A stretch of 64,000 bases of DNA from Cheilinus undulatus. Its lineage: Eukaryota > Chordata > Actinopteri > Labriformes > Labridae. Numbering within the stretch: the stretch's first letter is position 1; every line of letters begins with the position of its first letter. Both the position numbers and the translations under genes were made by a program. Location: contig NC_054869.1 in NCBI RefSeq assembly GCF_018320785.1, forward strand, positions 43,179,789 to 43,243,788, in the 5' to 3' direction. The notes beneath the pieces are model-generated. The model saw nothing but the letters and a program-made list of their open reading frames with translations, did no database searches and was not told the DNA's origin. Positions 62,001 to 64,000 of the stretch are shown one piece after another.

Positions 62001-64000
62001 CAAATACTTTTGTCCATATAGAGTAGCTCTGATTATAAGACAACCCCTTCCCTTTTTTAACTTTTTGGAAAAGCCTTTTTTAAGAAAATACCTTGTTAAA
62101 AAAAAGAACGATTCTTATTCAAAAATAATGCACTAACGCCACTTTGTTTACATACCAAGTTAAGTACTTAAATTTGGCTACTCACAAATACTGTGTACAA
62201 ATATGAATATTTATATTTGGTGATGCCATAAAAATTCATAAAACTGTTCTAGAAGTTTGTTTCAGTCTATTGACTGCTCATTGCCTTCCTCTTGAAAATT
62301 TAAGAGTTCATAGTTTGCAGTCTGCTCTACTTTAAGCACCATCATTTGTGTTTAAATATCACCAAACTTGCTCACTTTACCTACCTGCTCAAGTAATGAG
62401 AGGCTGATTTTAAACTATCTAATGATATAGAGTACAGTATCAGCAGTAGGAGTATGAGAACTTCAGCCAGGCTTCTGTACCATTAAAACCATCTTTAACA
62501 CTTTAGATTAAATTGCCACATTCAACTTAAATAAATTAATCATTGAGTCATATTCATTCAGTCATATCTGATAGACTTTACAATGTCTGATGTCTCACAT
62601 TTCCTATATACAGTGGCGATATGGGCAAACCCAAAAAGGTTGTGTACATTTTTCCCAATTTTTTTACTTGCATATTTACACGCTATCCTTTTAGTCTCAC
62701 ACATTTAAGACCATGACAAGATTTTCTTTCACTGTTCCTGTTTTTAAGACATCTTTTTGGACTAGAGTTTTTAGACATTACTCTCTGTAACACCAGGTTT
62801 CTTGGCTCTTGGACAGCTGTTGAATGACTCTGCTGACATCCAAGGCATTACAATTTGCATTATAACTTGGCCTTCACTGTTGGATAACTTGCTCTTCCTT
62901 TAGGCCACTTTGTTTCAGACAGTGGCCTTGACTCACCTCCCCTGGTACTGCTACTGTGAGAGACAGATGACCTCAGTCATAGGCGGTTTACAGATAGGCG
63001 CCTCATCTAGAAATGTGACACTCAAAAGTCTAGACCCCAAATACAAGATGATCTCACTCCCCAGATGTGTTCCAAGGAAATAAAAGCCTATCTAGAAAAC
63101 TGTACCAGTACATTAAGTCATTTCTATTGTGCTTTCCTACTGTAGTACTTACACTCAGTGGTTTAAGATGGGCAGTGATCTCGATGTCAGGTATGCTGTG
63201 GTACCAGTTGGATGACAGATTTCTCTGGATTTCCAGGTCCAGGCTGACTGGCTTCAACAGCTGAGTCTCTCCCTGAAACCCTTCATTTATATATTTGGTC
63301 CTGCAAGTAATGAACAAGAAACAAGGAAAAGAAAATGTGATTATCGGACTTTTAGGTTGTTTTTTTTTAAAGAAAGCAGCAGGTTTATAGTTTCAAAAGA
63401 GAGCTGGTCTCTTACCTGTACATCTTGAGGTCTGTCAGTTTCACTGCCATTTTATCCACAACAGGCGGGATCTTCGTATTGCTTTTACAGGGCTGCTTGG
63501 CGAAACAGTTCTTGACAGACAGAAGACCGAGGTCAGCTACAATGACATTGGAGGAGGACGAGGACTGAGGAAGGAAGATGACAGGTGCATTAAAGTGAAC
63601 GTTTAGAGCAATCCGAGTGCTCCGCTCTGCCAGCTCCTTTACACCTGACGCTGCTTTTTCTGCAGCCTGGACTGTCACCTCAGCCAGGGCCTCTTTAGCC
63701 TCCTGGAAGTTATTGATGAACGCCTGGGAGGAGGAAAGAATGACAACACTGAAATGTGGGAGATATACATGCATTTGTATTAAGCCCAGCAAAATAGCTC
63801 TTATCCTCTGTGCTTTATATCTTTTATATTTTTGACTAGAATTGGAAAAATGGACTTGCATCAATCTGCTTTTTTGGGTTTGTTTTTTGTGTAGTTTTGT
63901 TAGTTTAGGTGGGAATGCAGGGTAGCTGAAATGAAATGAAAGGGCAGACTTTTGTGTCATAAAGCAGGCTAAAGATACGTAATTCTTACCAGTATGGAGG
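23404..64000 (-). CDS. vps13a: VPS13A (chorein), bridge-like lipid transfer protein, C-terminal 2076 residues
   Basis: VPS13A moves lipids along a hydrophobic groove at ER contacts with mitochondria, lipid droplets and plasma membrane. Human loss causes chorea-acanthocytosis. I read 45 coding exons (w1-w45, right to left), every intron GT-AG, and phases close over 6231 nt to a TGA at 23404-23406. The protein matches human VPS13A end to end as I recall it: IILNSL-like middle part, [11 protein letters not shown] and [13 protein letters not shown] in the adaptor-binding region, [25 protein letters not shown] and KIINFKTPE near the end. The conserved neighbour gna14 supports VPS13A over VPS13C. 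The chorein N-terminal domain and the VAP-binding FFAT motif lie outside the window. One exon (w24, 69 nt) has no counterpart I recall in human. Intron lengths range from about 80 bases to over 3 kb. Confidence 0.97.
24015..24172 (-). repeat. tRNA-derived SINE in vps13a intron
   Basis: Minus-strand reading: GGCACCAGTTTGGCCCGATTGTTAGAGC-like A box region, GGGTTGCAGTC, GGATCAAGTCCTGATCC (B-box-like), then a body ending in CTGTCCTATCAAATAAAAGC. Same tail as the SINE at 15385-15550. Confidence 0.65.
24200..24320. repeat. Composite dispersed repeat, part A, copy 2
   Basis: Contains CTTGCAAAGC, CTGTCATCAGGCAAATC and CACAAAGCTCCAATCTG, matching 11780-12005. Part B follows directly, so this copy is the more compact of the two. 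Confidence 0.6.
24370..24880. repeat. Composite dispersed repeat, part B, two diverged units, copy 2
   Basis: Two units of about 210-240 bases, each with GTGTAGCTACAG/GATGTAGCTATAG, CAGAACTGGA and GAAAGCTTTTCATGAC or its variant. Closely parallels 13340-13800, including the final CATAAACTAC.GC.GTGTCTG. Confidence 0.6.
25626..27750. other. vps13a intron, first 2 kb
   Basis: AT-rich DNA. No coding exon or recognised transposon. Short open frames lack splice context. Confidence 0.5.
27750..28255 (+). pseudogene. Tc1-like transposase C-terminal remnant
   Basis: A plus-strand frame reads [20 protein letters not shown] then [20 protein letters not shown], the standard C-terminal end of a Tc1-like transposase, followed by a 3' non-coding stretch ending in AGCAGTGTATA, a TIR-like tip. 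The catalytic region upstream is degraded. It differs in sequence from the other Tc1 remnants here. Confidence 0.75.
30213..31065 (-). mobile_element. Tc1-like remnant, internally rearranged
   Basis: Starts at TACACTATATG, a shortened terminal repeat. Minus-strand sequence contains degraded [10 protein letters not shown] and SPDLNPIE codons (TGCACTGGGGCAG, AGGTCAGGATCTGGGGGGCC on the plus strand) and the CCTTCACTGGAGATAAGGGGCC block shared with 21250-21860 and 61165-62023. Stops are frequent. Confidence 0.7.
31243..33176 (-). CDS. vps13a: vps13a exons w34-w40: ATG2_C-like region
   Basis: Exons: 33176-33031, 32947-32866, 32472-32359, 32098-32023, 31818-31655, 31519-31474, 31366-31243 (visible residues 1677-1926). 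Encodes [20 protein letters not shown], the conserved [40 protein letters not shown] and a run of Gly/Ala-rich amphipathic helices ([40 protein letters not shown]). In VPS13A and ATG2 these helices bind mitochondria or lipid droplets. It is the most conserved stretch in the window. Confidence 0.97.
33917..37078 (-). CDS. vps13a: vps13a exons w29-w33
   Basis: Exons: 37078-36932, 36682-36601, 36483-36414, 34264-34150, 34030-33917 (visible residues 1501-1676). Seen: [73 protein letters not shown] and [14 protein letters not shown]. This is the last beta-groove segment before the ATG2_C-like part. Confidence 0.95.
34265..36413. other. vps13a intron w31-w32
   Basis: No gene and no clear transposon. 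A short CGGGTATACGGTATTACCG-type motif at about 35636-35654 resembles the interior of hAT-like repeats but stands alone. Poly(A)-rich stretch near 36340-36360. Confidence 0.45.
37392..38720 (+). mobile_element. Tc1/mariner-like element of a second family, degenerate
   Basis: Left end ACACTGGATTCCAAATTATT followed by ATGCAAATTG; the right terminal repeat is not found. Plus-strand frames read [18 protein letters not shown] (catalytic Asp region) and, in another frame, [20 protein letters not shown] and [20 protein letters not shown], the C-terminal part of a Tc1-like transposase. An HTH-like upstream part ([19 protein letters not shown]) is also seen. Several frameshifts. Confidence 0.8.
39086..41846 (-). 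CDS. vps13a: vps13a exons w25-w28
   Basis: Exons: 41846-41714, 40269-40212, 40118-39947, 39239-39086 (visible residues 1328-1500). Family blocks are [48 protein letters not shown]-like [39 protein letters not shown] and FKEYTESG. This links the VAB region to the C-terminal lipid-bridge segment. Confidence 0.94.
39301..39876. mobile_element. 576-bp MITE with 40-bp TIRs and TA duplication
   Basis: Both ends read CAGTGCCTATAAAAAGT then CA(A/T)CCCCTTGGATG.TTTACCC over about 42 bases. TA flanks are at 39299-39300 and 39877-39878. The ends and the internal AGACAAAAGAACACTC / GAGTATTCTTTTGTCT stretch match the longer Tc1-like element at 46963-48194, so it is a deletion derivative of that family, mobilised in trans. 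Confidence 0.9.
40995..41175 (+). repeat. tRNA-derived SINE
   Basis: AAAGATGGCCTAGTGGTTACG (A-box-like) is followed by a weak B box (GTGCAAATTTAAATC), a pyrimidine-rich body and the tail CTATCCACTATCCTCTCC with AAAAGCCC and A-rich end. Same family as the split SINE at 46816-48265. Confidence 0.65.
41847..44892. other. vps13a intron w24-w25
   Basis: No gene or convincing mobile element found in 3 kb. A few short motifs recall eroded MITEs, for example AGGGCTGGGTATTTCATGC near 43179. Confidence 0.45.
44893..44961 (-). CDS. vps13a: vps13a exon w24, candidate 69-nt cassette exon
   Basis: 23 codons ([20 protein letters not shown] and on) between acceptor CATGCAG and donor AG|GTAGAC. The first base completes a split Ser codon and the last two open another, so inclusion or skipping both keep frame: skipping joins HFHQS directly to SQKEAE. 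In human VPS13A, as I recall it, the two flanking segments are adjacent, so this exon may be teleost-specific or alternative. It is supported only by splice signals, open frame and lack of stops. Confidence 0.6.
44962..46547. other. vps13a intron w23-w24
   Basis: AT-rich intronic DNA. Nothing recognised. Confidence 0.45.
46548..46681 (-). CDS. vps13a: vps13a exon w23
   Basis: Encodes [18 protein letters not shown] and [20 protein letters not shown] (visible residues 1261-1304), the conserved end of the VAB region. The intron upstream holds a SINE split by a Tc1-like element. The donor is in phase 2, so w24 can be kept or skipped without shifting frame. Confidence 0.93.
46816..48265 (+). repeat. 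tRNA-derived SINE split by a Tc1-like element
   Basis: 5' part 46816-46962 has ATGGCTTAGTGGTTAAG (A box) and GAGTTCAAGTCC (B box), then a body ending TTTCTGGCTTTA. The 3' part from 48197 continues with TCCACTGTCCTATCC, the SINE tail, and a 13-A run at 48252. Joining the two parts gives the same order as the intact SINE at 40995-41175. Confidence 0.75.
46963..48194 (-). mobile_element. Tc1-like element, degenerate, nested in a SINE
   Basis: Left end (CATTACCTATAAAAAGTATT) and right end (ATTTTTATAGGGACTG) are mutated versions of the CAGTGCCTATAAAAAG TIR of the MITE at 39301-39876. TA precedes the left end; the right TA appears as TG. On the minus strand 47467-47201 reads [20 protein letters not shown], the central block of a Tc1 transposase, and further frames carry remnants up to the HTH. 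No long frame survives. Confidence 0.82.
48316..54963 (-). CDS. vps13a: vps13a exons w14-w22: VAB (adaptor-binding) domain region
   Basis: Exons: 54963-54705, 53217-53057, 52945-52842, 52745-52433, 50430-50294, 49765-49471, 49209-49105, 49000-48854, 48447-48316 (visible residues 710-1260). These encode the beta-rich repeats of the VPS13 adaptor-binding (SHR-BD) region, which in yeast binds PxP-type adaptors. Seen: [75 protein letters not shown] and [10 protein letters not shown]. Exon w17 carries an acidic, poorly conserved insert ([15 protein letters not shown]). A retroelement end sits in the intron between w17 and w18. Confidence 0.95.
50750..51252 (+). pseudogene. C-terminal fragment of a retrotransposon RT-ORF protein
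   Basis: Reads [20 protein letters not shown] and [15 protein letters not shown], then a broken middle, then [20 protein letters not shown] and [20 protein letters not shown]. This resembles the region after reverse transcriptase in fish non-LTR elements. The RPDMVLWS segment could belong to a PD-(D/E)xK nuclease-like fold, but the downstream acidic partner is lost. Stops and a deletion between 50983 and 51065 inactivate it. Confidence 0.55.
51474..51679 (+). repeat. Two 103-bp tandem units in the retroelement 3' UTR
   Basis: Unit 1 begins GAGATGCACCTTGAATGACG at 51474, unit 2 GAGATGCACCTCTAATGACG at 51577. Both include ACCAGGAGGAAACACCAGGA and end near CCCTCAG(G/C)TAAGT. Identity is high, around nine bases in ten by eye. 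Confidence 0.9.
53218..54704. other. vps13a intron w14-w15
   Basis: No gene or clear transposon. A run of 11 G lies near 54589-54599, a simple-sequence feature. Confidence 0.45.
55049..58419 (-). CDS. vps13a: vps13a exons w8-w13: RBG region before the VAB domain
   Basis: Exons: 58419-58235, 58132-57989, 57589-57380, 57198-57055, 56912-56811, 55201-55049 (visible residues 397-709). Recognisable family blocks are [68 protein letters not shown] and [12 protein letters not shown] followed by [11 protein letters not shown]. Exons w9-w13 begin and end in phase 0. An L2-like retrotransposon end occupies the intron between w13 and w12. Confidence 0.94.
55270..56530 (+). mobile_element. L2-like non-LTR retrotransposon 3' end
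   Basis: Plus strand, antisense to vps13a, in the intron between w12 and w13. Frames read [20 protein letters not shown] and [20 protein letters not shown], then [20 protein letters not shown] ending [11 protein letters not shown], the classic C-terminal end of L2/CR1-group reverse transcriptases. One frameshift lies near 55545. The 3' UTR closes with AAAGTGTCTTGAGATGACTC and GGTGCTATACAAACAA, the typical L2-type tail. Confidence 0.82.
58890..59232. repeat. hAT-like MITE remnant
   Basis: The right end reads GGGGTCCAGGACCCCAGGTT then GGGAACCAATGTG. The left end reads CAGTGATTCCCCCCCATTTT, an eroded counterpart of CA.TGGTTCCCAACCTGGG. Non-coding. Located in the intron between w7 and w8. Confidence 0.5.
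59866..64000 (-). CDS. vps13a: vps13a exons w1-w7: middle repeating beta-groove region
   Basis: Exons: 64000-63990 (partial, window edge), 63723-63416, 63300-63153, 60927-60756, 60658-60534, 60440-60271, 60122-59866 (residues 1-396 of the visible part). Helix-rich [20 protein letters not shown] is followed by beta-rich repeats such as LALNV-type strands and FVADLGLL-like segments of the RBG (repeating beta-groove) architecture that lines the lipid channel. Exon w4 includes a low-complexity Ser/Pro/Thr linker ([15 protein letters not shown]). The w7 donor is A|GTGAGT; an earlier GTG in the same frame is not used, because only the later site keeps phase with w8. Confidence 0.93.
60955..61020 (-). 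repeat. L2-like tail fragment
   Basis: ACTTTATTTGTATAGCACCT followed by ACAAAGTG. Reversed, this is the 3' tail of an L2-type element. A similar fragment is in 21293-21350. Confidence 0.45.
61165..62023 (-). mobile_element. Tc1-like transposon remnant
   Basis: Minus-strand frame 61522-61169 reads [20 protein letters not shown] and [20 protein letters not shown], the second Asp and Glu regions of the transposase (QHD changed to LHD, NPIE changed to NFIE). The right end CCAAATACTTTTGTCCATAT is the terminal repeat of the family whose other end opens the 21250-21860 mosaic. The left terminal repeat is missing. Confidence 0.8.
62024..63152. other. vps13a intron w3-w4, remainder
   Basis: No gene or recognised repeat. 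Confidence 0.45.

Noticed and set aside
63724..63960. Extension of the w2 reading frame upstream of 63723
   Set aside because: The open frame runs on into the intron, but a TCCCAG acceptor at the w2 start and phase agreement with w1 (donor at 63989) show that the extra codons are not exonic.
1..64000. CRISPR arrays, operons, rRNA or intact tRNA genes
   Set aside because: No regularly spaced direct repeats, no bacterial gene layout and no rRNA sequence are seen. The tRNA-like segments have degraded boxes and SINE bodies.

Overview
The window comes from a vertebrate nuclear genome, almost certainly a teleost fish. Genes are split by GT-AG introns, coding density is low, and the introns are full of Tc1/mariner, hAT-like, tRNA-SINE and L2-like remnants of the kind typical of fish. 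I cannot name the species.

Two real genes are present, arranged tail to tail. On the + strand, gna14 (Gq-class G protein alpha subunit) is complete in 7 coding exons from 2176 to 20732 and gives a 354-residue protein. Its intron 1 is 13.4 kb and holds much of the repeat content. On the - strand, vps13a (bridge-like lipid transfer protein, chorein) runs from the right edge of the window down to its stop at 23404-23406. I read 45 coding exons (w1 partial to w45) whose splice phases agree throughout. They encode the C-terminal 2076 residues; the N-terminal third lies beyond position 64000. The last poly(A) signals of the two genes are 69 bases apart (22271 and 22341). The same convergent VPS13A/GNA14 order is found in human, so this is conserved vertebrate synteny.

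Layout: 1-2175, 5' flank of gna14 with repeats; 2176-22290, gna14 with intronic transposons; 22310-64000, vps13a. The protein-level order for vps13a, from right to left, is: middle repeating beta-groove region (about 64.0-55.0 kb), VAB adaptor-binding region (about 55-40 kb), ATG2_C-like region (about 39-31 kb) and C-terminal PH-like domain (29-23.4 kb). The two proteins have no known shared pathway: one relays GPCR signals to phospholipase C-beta, the other moves lipids at organelle contact sites.

Accessory content is entirely mobile-element debris: a Tc1-like element with TIRs and TA duplications inside a (TA)n tract, a hAT-type element with a near-perfect 8-bp duplication that holds a foldback element carrying an integrase-like HTH ORF, a SINE split by a Tc1 element, a MITE matching the ends of that Tc1 element, and 3' ends of two non-LTR retrotransposons. 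I found no CRISPR array, operon, RNA gene or clearly new molecular system. The most unusual items are the nested foldback/integrase fragment and a 69-nt symmetric exon in vps13a that looks like an optional or lineage-specific insert.
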